This document shows, piece after piece, positions 1 to 10,955 of a stretch of 64,000 nucleotides of DNA. Both the position numbers and the translations under genes were made by a program. Source of the stretch: Castor canadensis (Eukaryota; Chordata; Mammalia; Rodentia; Castoridae). A model generated the notes under the pieces. That model saw only the letters and a program-made list of their open reading frames with translations. It ran no database searches and had not been told where the DNA came from. Location: positions 126,843,583 through 126,907,582 of the forward strand of contig NC_133390.1 in NCBI RefSeq assembly GCF_047511655.1. The letters run 5' to 3'. Every line of letters begins with the position of its first letter. Position 1 is the stretch's first letter.

Positions 1-730
1 AAGATGCCCCAGCACTGACGAATGGATTAAGAAAATGTGGTATCTATACACAATGGAATTTTATGCAGCCATGAAGAAGAACGAAATGTTATCATTCGCT
101 GGTAAATGGATGGAATTGGAGAACATCATTCTGAGTGAGGTTAGCCTGGCTCAAAAGACCAAAAATCGTATGTTCTCCCTCATATGTGGACATTAGATCA
201 AGGGCAGACACAACAAGGGGATTGGACTATGAGCACATGATAAAAGCGAGAGCACACAAGGGAGGGGTGAGGATAGGTAAGACACCTAAAAAACTAGCTA
301 GCATTTGTTGCCCTTAATGCAGAGAAACTAAAGCAGATACCTTAAAGCAACTGAGGCCAATAGGAAAAGGGGACCAGGAACTAGAGTAAAGGTTAGATTA
401 AAAAGAATTAACCTAGAAGGTAACACCCACGCACAGGAAATCAATGTGAGTCAATGCCCTGTATAGCTATCCTTATCTCAACCAGCAAAAACCCTTGTTC
501 CTTCCTATTATTGCTTATACTCTCTCTACAACAAAATTAGAGATAAGGGCAAAATAGTTTCTGCTGGGTATTGAGGGGGGGAGCGGGAGGGGGGGGAGTG
601 GGTGGTAAGGGAGGGGGTGGGGGCAGGGGGAGAAATAAACCAAGCCTTGTATGCACATATGAATAATTAAAAAAAAAAATAAAAAATAAATAAAAATAAA
701 AGTAAAAAGAAAAAAAAAAAAAAAAAAAAA
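1..730 (+). mobile_element. Young L1 LINE, 3' end (ORF2 C-terminus, G-rich 3' UTR, poly-A)
   Basis: The window opens inside an L1. Bases 2-196 read in frame as the ORF2 C-terminus, with the typical segments DEWIKKMWY, YTMEFYAAMKKNEML and GKWMELENI, and stop at TAG 194-196. A 3' UTR follows with a purine/G-rich tract at about 571-632, then an A-rich tail ending at 730. The frame is intact over the visible 64 codons, so this is a relatively young copy. It extends upstream of the window, so its full length is unknown. The same 3' UTR recurs inverted near 26.9 kb and 47.3 kb. Confidence 0.93.
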
Positions 731-908
731 GTTCTGCTCCACCACAAACTGCCTACCATAATATCTTGCCTTACTGTAAACCCTGAAGCAATGGAGCCAA
801 GCAATCATGAAATAAAACCTCTGAAACCATAACCAAAATAAACCTTTCCTCCTAGTAAATTGATTATCTCAGGTACTTTGTTACAGTAATGGAAAGCTGA
901 CTAACACA
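731..908 (+). mobile_element. MaLR (MST/MLT1-like) LTR, 3' part
   Basis: The sequence reads like the 3' third of a mammalian MaLR LTR. It has the 'caatggagccaagcaatcatg' type block, an AATAAA-containing 'aaataaacctttcctcc' stretch near 838-853, and the terminal 'aaagctgactaacaca'. The L1 tail at 730 abuts it, so the L1 probably inserted into this older LTR. Only non-coding LTR sequence is present. Confidence 0.75.
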
Positions 909-1299
909 GCCTCTTTGTGTGGTTTGGGCTTCTTGAAGCATGGAGGCCTTGGAATTACCAAATTTCCTACAAGCAGCTCAGGGCATTGACAGTGAACATC
1001 CCAACAAATAAGGCAAAAGCTGATCTCCTTTTATGATCTACCTTCAGAAGTCTCATAGCATCATTTCCACCCATGTTCAAGGGTACAGCACACGTGACAG
1101 GGCCTAGACCTTGCCTCAGCATGGCAGGGCTGTCAAAGAATTTGTAGCCATGTTTTAAAACCACCACAAGAGTGGAACATGAATTTGATCTTATTTAGTG
1201 TCTAAGTTTAGCCACTGTTTCATTGGGAATGACCTGCAATTTGCACAATCCTCCACGCTACAAATCAGGCGCCTCCTGTGTGCAGGTTACCCCAGGGTT
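909..1299. other. Unassigned intergenic stretch
   Basis: I recognise no repeat family, exon or motif here. Short open frames lack coding character. Confidence 0.5.
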
Positions 1300-1502
1300 C
1301 CTTTTTCTTTCGTCTTTCCTTGCCTTCCTTTCCCTGCCCCCCTCCCTCCTCCTCCTTTCCCCTCCCCTCCCTCTTCTACCTTCCCTTCTCCTTTGCTCCT
1401 TTTCCCTCCCCCTCCCTCCCCCTCCCTTCCCCCTCCCTTCCCCCTCCCTTCCCCCTCCCTTCCCCACCCTCCTTCCCCTCTCTATCCTTCCCTTTCCCTT
1501 CA
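1300..1502. repeat. Long polypyrimidine tract with 11-bp tandem unit
   Basis: About 200 bp is almost pure C/T. Around 1410-1462 it becomes a near-perfect tandem of an 11-bp unit (ccccctccctt). The opposite strand is runs of GGGGG/GGG separated by AA or A, able in principle to form G-quadruplex or intramolecular triplex DNA. Open frames here are low-complexity (Pro/Ser/Leu) artefacts. Confidence 0.9.
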
Positions 1503-1774
1503 CTCACATTTTACCACTTGAGCACATTCCACTCCTTTTGCTTTCATTTTGTTTTTCAGATAGATTTTTCTGCTTTTGCCTGGACCAACCTCAGACTATA
1601 GTCTTCTTACCTCCACCTCTTGAGTAGGTGGAAATATAGGCATTTGCCACCATGCCCAGCTTGTTTTTGAGATGGGGTGTTGCTAATTTTAGCCAGAGTG
1701 GTCTCTACTTTTGATCTTCCTGTCTCTGCCTCCTGAGTAGCTGGGATTACGGATGTGAGCCATCATGCTCAGCC
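1503..1774 (-). mobile_element. Trimeric SINE (two B1-like units plus degraded ID unit)
   Basis: Read on the minus strand there is a B1/Alu-like left unit (CAGCTACTCAGGAGGCAGAG), an A-rich linker, a second B1-like unit beginning GCTGGGCATGGTGGC, and a degraded ID-like unit with a remnant of the 'ctcaagtggta' A-box region near 1517. The architecture matches the better preserved copy at 15,287-15,602. Confidence 0.75.
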
Positions 1775-1782
1775 TAGGCGGG

Positions 1783-1930
1783 CATTTTTATCCCTGTTCT
1801 ATAGTTGAGGAAATCAAGGTGGTTTGGGGACTTATATAATTTGCTCAAAGCAGATAATCCTGACCTCCTGAGCCCAACTAGGGCTCTCTCCAGCACATAC
1901 CCTGGCCTGTGAGGCAGAGGTACCAGTCAA
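1783..1930 (+). mobile_element. MIR SINE fragment
   Basis: It carries the MIR core pattern: 'ttctatagttgaggaaatcaagg', then a 'aatttgctcaaag' block corresponding to the MIR 'acttgcccaaggtca' region. It is old and diverged. Confidence 0.6.
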
Positions 1931-2336
1931 ACCACGTTTCAAAAATACCTCTCCCAGCAATTAAAGTTTCATTCCTCCGCGTGTGGAAGTCTCTGGGTCT
2001 TGTGCAAGACTGACAGTAGAGTCCCACGGAATACAAGTGGCATAAGCAAGCAGGAACAGTACCTGTCCTCCCTCATAGGGCAAAGCCCTGCTGGGAAGTG
2101 GCAAGGAAGAAGAGGTCAAGTGAGGAAGGGAAGAGCATCACAGACAGACCTACTGTGAGCCTACGGCCATGACAGCTGCTGCATACACCTCCTTTCATGG
2201 AAAGACACCACACATTGTCTCCTACATTCTCCTCTGCAGTTTGACATTGACACTCCTCATCTTGGGGTCTGATTCCTCTACTTTTGAATCTGATCTGATT
2301 TTATGACTCAGTGGCAACTAAAAGAATGTGAAAGAG
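1931..2336. other. Unassigned stretch with a possible LTR scrap
   Basis: Mostly unrecognised. Bases 2262-2336 ('ttgaatctgatctgattttatgac...aaaagaatgtga') resemble the 5' part of MLT1-type LTRs, but the match is too short to be firm. Confidence 0.35.
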
Positions 2337-2337
2337 A

Positions 2338-2441
2338 TGGTGGAGTGGCTCAAGAGGTAGAGTGCCTGCCTAGCAAGAGTGAGGCCCTGAGTTCAAACCC
2401 CAGGACCACCAAGGAAAAATAATAAAATAATGTAAAGAAAA
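2338..2441 (+). mobile_element. ID-like SINE
   Basis: A tRNA-derived ID-like unit with an A-box-like 'tggctcaagaggt' and a B-box 'gagttcaaacc', ending in an A-rich tail of AATAA-type units. Confidence 0.93.
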
Positions 2442-2789
2442 TGATGTCACACGACTTCCCAGGTTCAAACAGAAAAGGCCATTCAGCTTCTACCTGGTTC
2501 TCTTGGGATGCTAGCTCTGGGTAAGCCAGCTGCTGTGTAAGAAGTCCAGATTTCCAAGGACTGCCATGCTGGTTGCCCCGCTCCATGTCCCAGCCCTGTC
2601 CACCAAGGTCCCAGACATGAGTGCCACCATTATGGACCCTCCAGACCAGTCATCTGCCAGCTGAGCAGCCTCAATACCATGAGGACTAAATAAACCACCC
2701 AGCCAAGTCGCCATGCACATTCTTGACTCACGGAATCTGACATAATACAGTGGTGGACATTGATTGGGTAACTAGTTATGCAGCAACAT

Positions 2790-2945
2790 CCACCTTCATT
2801 TCCTGTAATCTTGATGGCAGCCATTATTATTTCTGGATTAAGAAACCAGGGGAAGGGAAGGTGAATAATTTGCCTGGCACCACCCATCTGACAACCAGAC
2901 TATAATCCAGGTATTTCTGAATCAAGCTCTGCTCTTTCTACTGTC
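2790..2945 (+). mobile_element. MIR SINE fragment
   Basis: The order 'attatttctggattaagaaacc', 'aataatttgcctggcacc', 'taatccaggtatttctga' follows the MIR consensus order. Diverged. Confidence 0.5.
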
Positions 2946-3059
2946 ACATGCTGTTCTGGGGGCCGTGTATGTATGTGTGTGAATAAACCTGTATGAAAAA
3001 TCTGCAGAATGCTAAGAAAAAGCACTGTCTCCTTTATGCTCTGTCTGGGTCACACTAGT

Positions 3060-3188
3060 TCCAGGATTTTTTTTTTTTTTTGAGACAGTGTCTCATTATG
3101 GAACTTGTGATCCTCCTGCAGGAGGTCAGCCTCCTGAGTGCTGGGATTACAGATGTGTATGACCGAGCTGGCTGGCTCCAGGATTTTT
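3060..3188 (-). mobile_element. B1-like SINE monomer with TSD
   Basis: A minus-strand 7SL-derived monomer: poly-T, 'gagacagtgtctcattatg', '...ctgagtgctgggattacagatgtg'. It is flanked by a direct repeat tccaggattttt at 3060-3071 and 3177-3188, which is the TSD. Confidence 0.88.
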
Positions 3189-5141
3189 AATTATGAAAAT
3201 AAATACCTCTCCCTGGAGCTCTAGGGCCAGGTTCCAGCAGCTACTATGTGACTTTGGTCTCACAAAGGTTCTGGAGAAAACTGTTGTTTGTTACACCTCC
3301 CTGGGTTTCACCTGGACAGAAAGCAGTTGGGTAGTGAGAGGTTTGTTGCCATCAGTGATGATGTTACTCCAGGACAGTGTAAAGTCCCCTTCACTGCTCT
3401 CTCACAGACCGACTTCCCACCCCACTGATAAGATTCCATCCTTCCTGAGGTTCAGGCTGAAAACCTTTTCCGAATTGTTGTTAATGCTTTCTTTTATTCC
3501 CTGAGCAACCTACCAGTGAATCCTGTTGACTCTGTCTTGAATATCTCTCCAGGACATAACCCTTCTCACCTCCTCCACTGAGACCACCAGGACTGAACTC
3601 CCATTATGTCTCCTCCATCCCCACCCATATTCCTCTGTAGTGCATAGCGCACATAGTAGTATGGAATGTTGTTGACTAAATGGGGTCACAGGCCCTCTTG
3701 AAAATCTGATGACAGCAAAGACTTTCTACTCAGATAAAAGCTTACACCTGCAGGATTTTGCAGTTTCTGGGGGTTCCCAGGTTCCCAGGACCATGAAGGT
3801 TAAGAAGGTCTTCTTTTAGAGTGGATATCTGTCTGTATTTAGAGTCTAGTTAAACATGAGTGATAGCTCATCCATACAGACATTCAACCCACATGAACTG
3901 AGACCAGCTAGGCATCAGCCCTGTGCTAATCACTAGAGGGGCACTATCTGCACAAAACTCAGCTCACTGGAAAGGCCACACATTACCTAACTCTAGGAAG
4001 ATCGTTTCAAAACTGGAGGCTTGTGCATGGTCTGATGACAGCCTAAAGGATGCCATGACGAACTCTTGTTGGGAAGAACTCACTGACTTGAATTAAGTTT
4101 TGAAGGGAGAATGTATAATTCAGGCAAAAGGCCAACAAACTCCCCGGCATCTTCAAAGGGAAGACTAGGCATTTGGTCTAAAACCCCTTCCCTAACACTG
4201 AGACAGGCGTCCCTTTGTACCAATCAGGATGGCAGAAGGAGGGGAGAATATCCCCGGTTGCCTGGAGCCAATCTGGAGCCAGATGTGGAGCTGCGAGTCG
4301 AATCAAGGTCATCTCCTATCACAGCCTTCCATGGTGGAGGAGTATGATGGATGTTGGAGAGGTGACCTCAGTGTCCACCAAACCCACCCCCTCACACATG
4401 AACCCATCCTTCAACTTCATGACCTGGTCAGAGGAACTGTGCCTCAGTGTCGGTCCCAGGAGGCTGTTCATCGGAGCTGATTTGGGGAGATGACCAAGGT
4501 TCTGGTCTGTTCCGGTGTCTAGCTCTGGCCCCACCATAGCCCACAGTCACTGATGGCTGAAGGCTGCCCACCTCCTACAGATTTGAGTGCTCTGGTTTTG
4601 AGTTTCACTATCTGCTACAACCCATTTTAGGACACTCGATTCTCTCCCACAGAAAGAAAAAAGGAGGGAGTGGGGAAGTGAGCTCCCACTCCACACTGAT
4701 TCGGTGATGATGGACATTGGAGAGAGGCAGCGCCCCTTTCCTAGAAAGCTAATATTGAGATGCCCCTTCCCCCTGTGAGAGCCACCTGCCATAAAAGGAC
4801 AATTGTCCTCGTAGCTTTCAGCAATTCCCTTCAATGCTCTCTGGTGGGAGAAAACAAGGGCCGCCTGATGGGCTCTGTGCCTTTCAGCTTAGCTGCTCAC
4901 AGTGGACAAAGGAGAAATTAAGGCTGAGACCTTAAGCAAAATCGAAAGCTTCCTCCAGCTGAGATGTTGAATCAATAGTGAATGGACACAGGTGAGCAGC
5001 AGGAAGCCTAATATTTGTTTCTTTTCTCCCCGTTTTCAAAAGGTGACTTGGAAGAGAGAGAAATGCATGCTGACTCTCAGGTGGAACTCTGAAGAGAGGA
5101 GGGGGAGGGGCAGGCAGACATTTCCCAGTCTATACTGATAA
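3189..5141. other. Unassigned intergenic DNA
   Basis: About 2 kb with no recognisable young repeat, exon or RNA gene. Open frames of 70-105 codons here (for example 3193-3504 and 4547-4834) show no known domain. Ancient, highly diverged repeats may be hidden. Confidence 0.5.
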
Positions 5142-5257
5142 AGATCCAGGGGTGGGCTAGTGGAGTGGCTCAAGTGGTAGAACACCTGCCTAGTAAGTGT
5201 AAGGTCCTGAGTTCAAACCTCAGTACTATCAGAAAAAAAAAAAAAAGATTCAAGGGG
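5142..5257 (+). mobile_element. ID-like SINE with TSD
   Basis: ID-like unit (tggctcaagtgg...gagttcaaacc) with a poly-A tail. It is flanked by agatccaggg (5142) and agattcaaggg (5246), an imperfect TSD. Confidence 0.93.
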
Positions 5258-5524
5258 AGCCCTTAAGGCTATTTTTTGCCTGGAGTTACTTTCTGCAGCC
5301 TAAATCAAACTGCACAAGAATGCAGTTGCTTGGAACTCAGTATCCTAACAGAAATGGGGTTTCTGCCCCAATTCCTACTTTGTGGGGAGGTGGGAGGTGA
5401 AGGAGAAAAGTATGAGGTGGGGAGCATAGGAAGGGAAGACCTCAGGCCAGGACTCCCAAGTTTGCTGCCCGTTTTGGTGTCCTAGGGAGCTCTCAGAAAG
5501 CCAGCACCTCACTGATTCAGTCAG

Positions 5525-5702
5525 AGACAGTCTCCAAGTGGTAGTACTGGGCTGGATGACGGGCATGTGTCACCACACCCAGCTTTATTGGTTGAGATGG
5601 CATCTCACCAACTTTTTGGCAGGGCTGGCCTCGAATTGTGATCTTCCCAAGCTCCACCTCCAGAACAGCTAGAATTACAGGCATGAGCTACTGTGCCCTG
5701 CC
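5525..5702 (-). mobile_element. Dimeric B1-like SINE (trimer missing most of its ID unit)
   Basis: The minus strand reads GGCAGGGCACAGTAGCTCAT, then a GGCCAGCCCTGCCAAAAAGT segment, then a second unit starting GCTGGGTGTGGTGACACATG. Same family as the trimer at 15,287. Confidence 0.75.
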
Positions 5703-6539
5703 AAGCAGCTGTGTTTCTAACAATCTCCAGGGTGACACTGGGCACACTAGTCTGTGGATCACTCTTCAATGAGCAGAAGTTTCTTTAATCTCAGAAGCAA
5801 ATGTGGCCACTGACAAATGACCGAGCAGAGCAAACAGCTTCTCAGAACACACAGTTCCTGACGAGATTGTTCTGGAAGGGCTCCTCCTTGCTGCTAACAC
5901 CTGCCATACCCATCTCACCATAGCCTGCACATTGTCATCTGAACAACTTTTCATAAAACACCAGTCACAGTCTCTGGGGTAGTTTTTAAGGATAAGGTTT
6001 GTGTCCAGCCAGGGTTAAGGACTCCAGTCCTAAGTCCTCTGTCTCCTACTGTATCCATGGGAACCTCTCCCCATACCCACAGTTGCACTGGCCACTATTG
6101 ATTGGATGGGGGACAGGCAGTTGGCCTAAGTCACCACACTGGGCCCCTTCCTGGGGAATGAGGCATGAGGCACAGATCCCAGCTGGGTCTGGCCTTCCTC
6201 CTTAATTCGGGAATTATGTAGTGTGGAACTGTTGACCACCATTCGTACCCACGAGGCAGCAGAGCAACATCTAGGACTGGGCTTCCCCCATCCCCCCCTT
6301 GAGTCTATGTGTGACAGAAGGAACAGGCACCTCAGTAACCATGGCCTTTGACCCTAGAAGAGAAGCAGCTTTCAGACTGGGGGACTCATGTGGCTGGTCC
6401 TACACCCTGGAAGGTGTCACACGACCAGCATGCCTTAGACATTCAAGTCTTTGAGAAAACTCAGACCACAGCACCATGTGTTCAGTAGTGACACCCTTCC
6501 CCATCCTTCTCCTGCAAAACTCATGAAAATGAGAATATA
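5703..6539. other. Unassigned intergenic DNA
   Basis: No recognisable gene or repeat in about 840 bp. Confidence 0.5.
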
Positions 6540-6606
6540 GGGACTGGAGGCACAGAGCACCGGCACGTACCTAGCAAGTGTGAGGCCTGGAGATCAATTT
6601 CCAGGA
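6540..6606 (+). mobile_element. Degraded ID-like SINE
   Basis: Retains 'gggactggaggc', 'cctagcaagtgtgaggcctgg' and 'gagatcaatttccagg'. The A-box half is partly lost and there is no A tail, so this is an older copy. Confidence 0.7.
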
Positions 6607-6689
6607 GACAGAGAGACAGATTTTGTAAGCAAGCTTCAAGAAGAGCGTGCAGACTGGTTTTACCTGAAGAGCAATCACCATCCTTGAGT

Positions 6690-6830
6690 CTCCACAACTG
6701 TGACTTCCCAGCCTAGGCCCACTGCTGACTTCGGGTGTGTAATTGCTTGTCTTGCCTGTTTTCTCGTCTATAAAATGGAACTAAGAGTACCAAAACTGAT
6801 TAGTTGCTGTAAAGGGTAACAATAAAAGGG
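6690..6830 (-). mobile_element. MIR SINE fragment
   Basis: Contains the antisense MIR motif 'gttttctcgtctataaaatggaact' and flanking MIR-like order. Confidence 0.65.
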
Positions 6831-6929
6831 TTATAAATCATGGCACAGATGTAGAAATGCCTCTTACGAATGAGTCACTGCCTGCCAGATGCGTGCTGTG
6901 GAACAGTGAAGAAGAGGCCTTTGGGGAAG

Positions 6930-7095
6930 ATGTGTTAAATCCCAGTCTCTCCAGCCACCTGTGTGATCTTAGGCAAACTGCCTCCAATTCCTCACGGCAG
7001 ACACTGGCTAGCAGTACCGACCTTGCAGAACTTTTGCGAGGGTTGAATGAGATAATGTGTGGAGACTGGGGGATAGAATAGGTGCTGGAAGCTAT
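6930..7095 (-). mobile_element. MIR SINE fragment
   Basis: Antisense MIR order: 'ctgtgtgatcttaggcaaactgcctcc', then 'gttgaatgagataatgtgtgg', 'ataggtgctgg'. Confidence 0.7.
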
Positions 7096-7429
7096 GCTTC
7101 CCTTCCATTCATGACCTCACTGTTAATGTAAGGTAGACTGCACAGGATACAGTCATTGTTACAGTATCTCTGCAACAAACACTAGCTTCCTCACCAGCAA
7201 CAATGACTATAGTCAGATAAAGCTTTCTGTACTCTGAGCATAAGGCTGATAAGATGTTTGCTGCGTTGGACACCCAGGCTCTGTTTCCTGTTGTCTTCCC
7301 GCCCTGTAGTTTAAGACTGTGATTTCTAGCTCACAGGAAGGACAGACAGTAGGGGGATGGAGAGAGGCAACCTCCCTCAAGAGTCTGGGCTGTGAGCTCT
7401 CTCCTGTTGGGCTACAGCCAGTGAGAGAG

Positions 7430-7615
7430 CTCAGTGCAAGCTCAGATGCCCGCTTTTGGGTCTGAAATCCCAGCTCTACCACAACCTATCTGTGTGGCCT
7501 TGACCAAGTCACCCTATCTTTGTGCCTCTGTTTTCTAGTACTTCACGAAGTATTGGGAAAATTAAATAGGTCAATGTATTGAAAGCACTTAGGATGGCTA
7601 CCTGGCACATACACA
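7430..7615 (-). mobile_element. MIR SINE
   Basis: Antisense MIR order is clear: 'cccagctctaccac', 'tgtgtggccttgaccaagtcac', 'attaaataggtcaatg', 'ctggcacata'. Confidence 0.75.
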
Positions 7616-8528
7616 AGAGGGTACACTATTGTTTTTATTCGTTCAGCCACATGGCCGCACCTAACTCCAAGGGAGTAGGAAGATGCCTTTTACCAAGTGG
7701 CATTGTGTTTAATTAAGACTTTAGGATTCTATTTTTGAAGAGAGGAGAGTGGACATTATGGGGCAACTAGAGTCTCTGCAAAAGGGGGGGAGGTCACAAA
7801 GACCCCTGCAGAGGTGTGATTGCAGTTTCTAGGTCATAAATAACCTACCCACTCTCCTCCCTGTGTGACGGGGCGAATGCGTGTAAACCTGTCGTAGAGA
7901 CGGAGAAGAATGAAAATAATAATGTGTGAAGCTCTGTCTCAGTTGTCCACCAAGACTCTTTGAGTCCCTCCAGTGCTCTGGTTTGGGGAAAAGCGCCATT
8001 TCTTTCTACCCCGGAACATTTACCATCTGCCAGGCACTGTAGACATAGGCTAGGTGTCCATTTCTCTCCAGTTTGTGATATATCCTAAAGCTGTCATAGA
8101 CAAAGACCCCATTCAGGCAGCTCCCCACCCCCCTTCTCACATCAGCCCTACACTCTGAGCGCACCAGGAGATCTAAGTGGCTTCTCTGGTTACAGATGCT
8201 CCAGGTCAAGGGAGGGGAGGAATTCAAGCACAGTTTGTCATCCAATAGTTATCCTGATGCTAATATTACTTCAACTCAGGCACTCAGGGCCTTGGTAGCC
8301 AGGCCCAGACTCTCTCCCTCAGCTCCCAAAGCAAGCCCATGCCAGGACCAAAGAAATAGTTATCTTCAAGCAAAGGGAATTTAAGTTGGACATCAAAATC
8401 AAACAAAAACCAAACAAAACAAAAATCCTCAAAGCACAGAGTGATTTTTAGCATTATAAACAAATAGGCCATAGACTTTTTAGAACAAAAAACTTTTATT
8501 TGCTAGCAACTCTTCAAGAATACATAAA
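7616..8528. other. Unassigned intergenic DNA
   Basis: About 900 bp with no recognisable repeat or gene. Confidence 0.5.
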
Positions 8529-8602
8529 TAGCTGGATGCATGGCTCAAGTGGTAGTGCACCTACCTAGCAAACATGAGGTCCTGACAAAAAGAAAATAAA
8601 GG
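8529..8602 (+). mobile_element. 3'-truncated ID-like SINE
   Basis: The A-box side is well preserved (gctggatgcatggctcaagtgg, cctagcaaacatgaggtcctga). The B-box 'gttcaaacc' half is missing and the sequence jumps directly to an A-rich tail. Confidence 0.85.
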
Positions 8603-10211
8603 AATAAGAATGCATGAATATATGCTTTTGTATAAATTTGGTGTTTTATTGATGTTTTGTGGTGATGAGTATTTGGCTAAAGACCTTACCTCCTTTAAAT
8701 TCCTCAGCTCCATGACCTCTCGCCAAATAGTTAATTGTCTATAAACATTTAAGTGCTTGTTGGCGCGTGCTCAGAAGAACCCTCCAATTATTTCTTTCTG
8801 AAGCAAAAGTACTTGGTAAGCAAATAAGCACTCCATAAATTGCTTGCTTCCTTTTGGAAAACACCTTGAGGTGAGGTGCATTGTGCTTTCCATCTCTGCT
8901 CTCCAACTTCTGGTGGCTTCTGGTGGCATTTGGGGGTATTCTTTGGGTGTGGTGAGTTTGGAAAGGGCAGATCCTTGCTTACCCAGCACCTTGGGCTGAG
9001 GAATTCACAGGTGGGTGCCTAATGAATGCTAATGAGCAAAAGGGCAGGGTATTGGGGCTTCAGATCCACCACTGTTCAAGTCCTTTTAAAAGAGCAGAGA
9101 TTTCTTCTCAGCGCTATAAACAAATCATGTAGGTTTTGATCCACAGGAGCTCAACAAGGTGCTAGTAACCGGCTCGAGGTTATTTTAGCCGCCCTGCCTT
9201 CCAGTTTCCCAGCATTCTATGGAGCTGCTAGGGCAGCCCTCCGAGCTCAGCTGATCTCTTCTCAAAACCAGAGTCCATCTCACTTGGGCCTCCCGCACAG
9301 ACACAGGTCATCTATGGGTCTCCTGCTTGTGAGTTATGCTGTCTGTTTCCTTGTTTGAATGTGACAAATAGGCTCCTGCCAGATATGTTCCAGGAAGACT
9401 TGCCCTTCCTTCAAAACACCTCCGTCATTTGGCATGGGGGGTCCCTCAGGCTGCCCTATAGGAGAAAGTTGACTGGGACTTTCTCCTCTCTTATCAATCC
9501 TTGTTTTATACTAGTTTGCTGAAGTAATTGCTGAAAAAAAAAGTATCAAGTCTGCAGACCAAGAGAGACTCAAGTATTTGACCCCTCTAAGAAGATTATA
9601 ATATAATCTGCGCCCCTTCCCTCTCTTAGACAGCAGTGAGTGTGGTCAGACCTCAAGCTTCCTAATTGTCTACCCATGGAATTCCTCCAAACCTGCCCCT
9701 TCACCAAGCACAGTTCAGTGAGTGTTCATTGGAGGAGTGGAGAAGGAGCGGGGAAGGGCACTGGTTCCCCAACTGAAAGCAGGAGGGTGGATGCTAACTC
9801 TAGCTGCATTGCAAAGAAAACCAGCTGGTCCAAAGCTTCCGGCAGTGAAGGTTGTATCCCTTTTGGAATTTCCTCCTCTCTCCCCTTGCTTTTGCTTAGC
9901 TAACTCTGAATGGCCCTTAAAACGGTGAATGTCTGCTCCCCCAGAAAACTGTATCTATACCCCAGGCTGATCTTGCTACCCTCCCCCTGGGTGGGACTGA
10001 CCCTGGGACCACCTCTGGGCTGGCAAGGGTTCCACTAACTGCTGCCAAGTCCCACCACCTTGATGTCATCACTGAGGGATGGGACAGTGTCTAATCGAGC
10101 TGTGTATGCCAGAAGTGAAAGGCACAGCTTAGGTACATCAATGTGGAGCCCATGAATGCAGCTAAGAACTTTGAGGAGTCCATCTTTCTCATTGAGATCG
10201 AGACCACTAGA
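8603..10211. other. Unassigned intergenic DNA
   Basis: About 1.6 kb without recognisable interspersed repeats, one of the longest repeat-poor stretches upstream of CMTM8. It could include conserved regulatory DNA, but nothing in the sequence alone demonstrates that. Confidence 0.5.
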
Positions 10212-10269
10212 GATTTTTTAGGGCCTCATGCACACTAGGCAAGCGTTCTACATCTGAGCTATACCCCAG
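10212..10269 (-). mobile_element. Old ID-like SINE fragment
   Basis: Antisense to 'ctggggtatagctcagatgtagaacgc', the classical ID left half, ending in 'gggcctcatgcacactaggc'. No tail. Confidence 0.65.
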
Positions 10270-10278
10270 AGTTTTCAA

Positions 10279-10499
10279 GATATTTATTTATTTATTTATT
10301 TATTTTTGTTGCACTGGGGCATGAACTCGGGGCCTTCACCTTGAACCACTCCACCAGCCCTATTTTTTTTGTGAAGAGGTTTTAGAGATAGGGTCTCATG
10401 GAACTATTTGCCTGGGCTGGCTTCAAAACGTGATCCTCCTGATCTCTGCCTCCTGAGTAGCTAGAATGATAGATAGGCGAGAGCCACAGGCACCCAGCA
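10279..10499 (-). mobile_element. B1-ID composite SINE with (TTTA)n tail
   Basis: Minus-strand composite: (TTTA)n tail at 10281-10306, ID unit ('gcactggggcatgaactcgg', 'gaaccactccaccagccc'), then B1-like unit ('agggtctcatggaactatttgcc', 'ctgagtagctagaatg'). Confidence 0.92.
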
Positions 10500-10904
10500 T
10501 ATTGTTATTTTTAATTGTGTAATGATCAGAACAGGGTAATTGACACATCTATCTCCTGAGACAGTTATCATATCTTTGTGTTGGGAACATTCAACATCCT
10601 GTCTACTAGCTATCGTTGGCATCAACTATGGTTACCCAACTATTCTATAATTTATCCTTCCTATTCAACCAGTACCCCTGTACTGGTTAACCATCCTCTC
10701 TCCATCACCCTCCTCTACATCCTTCCTAGGCTCTGGTAATCATTGTTCTATTTTCTACTTTTGTGAGATCAAATGTTTAGCTTCTGCATATGAGAATATG
10801 TGGCTTTTGTCTTCCTGTGACTGACCTATTTCACTTACCATTATGTCCTCCAGTTCCATCCATGTTGCTGCAAATGACAGAATTTCATTCTTTTTTATGG
10901 TGAA

Positions 10905-10955
10905 ATATCTATATATATATAGATATATATAGATATATATATCTATATATATCTC
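10905..10955. repeat. Palindromic (TA)n/(TAGA)n microsatellite
   Basis: Alternating TATA and AGATATA units form near-perfect inverted symmetry. It lies inside the ancient L1 at the place where that element normally carries a short TATA run. Confidence 0.9.

Noticed and set aside
1198..1627. Pro/Ser/Leu-rich and Arg/Gly-rich open frames on both strands
   Set aside because: They are translations of the polypyrimidine tract and adjacent SINE.
10160..10215. Possible processed-pseudogene fragment
   Set aside because: A short in-frame peptide can be read, but I could not identify a parent gene and there is no tail or TSD.
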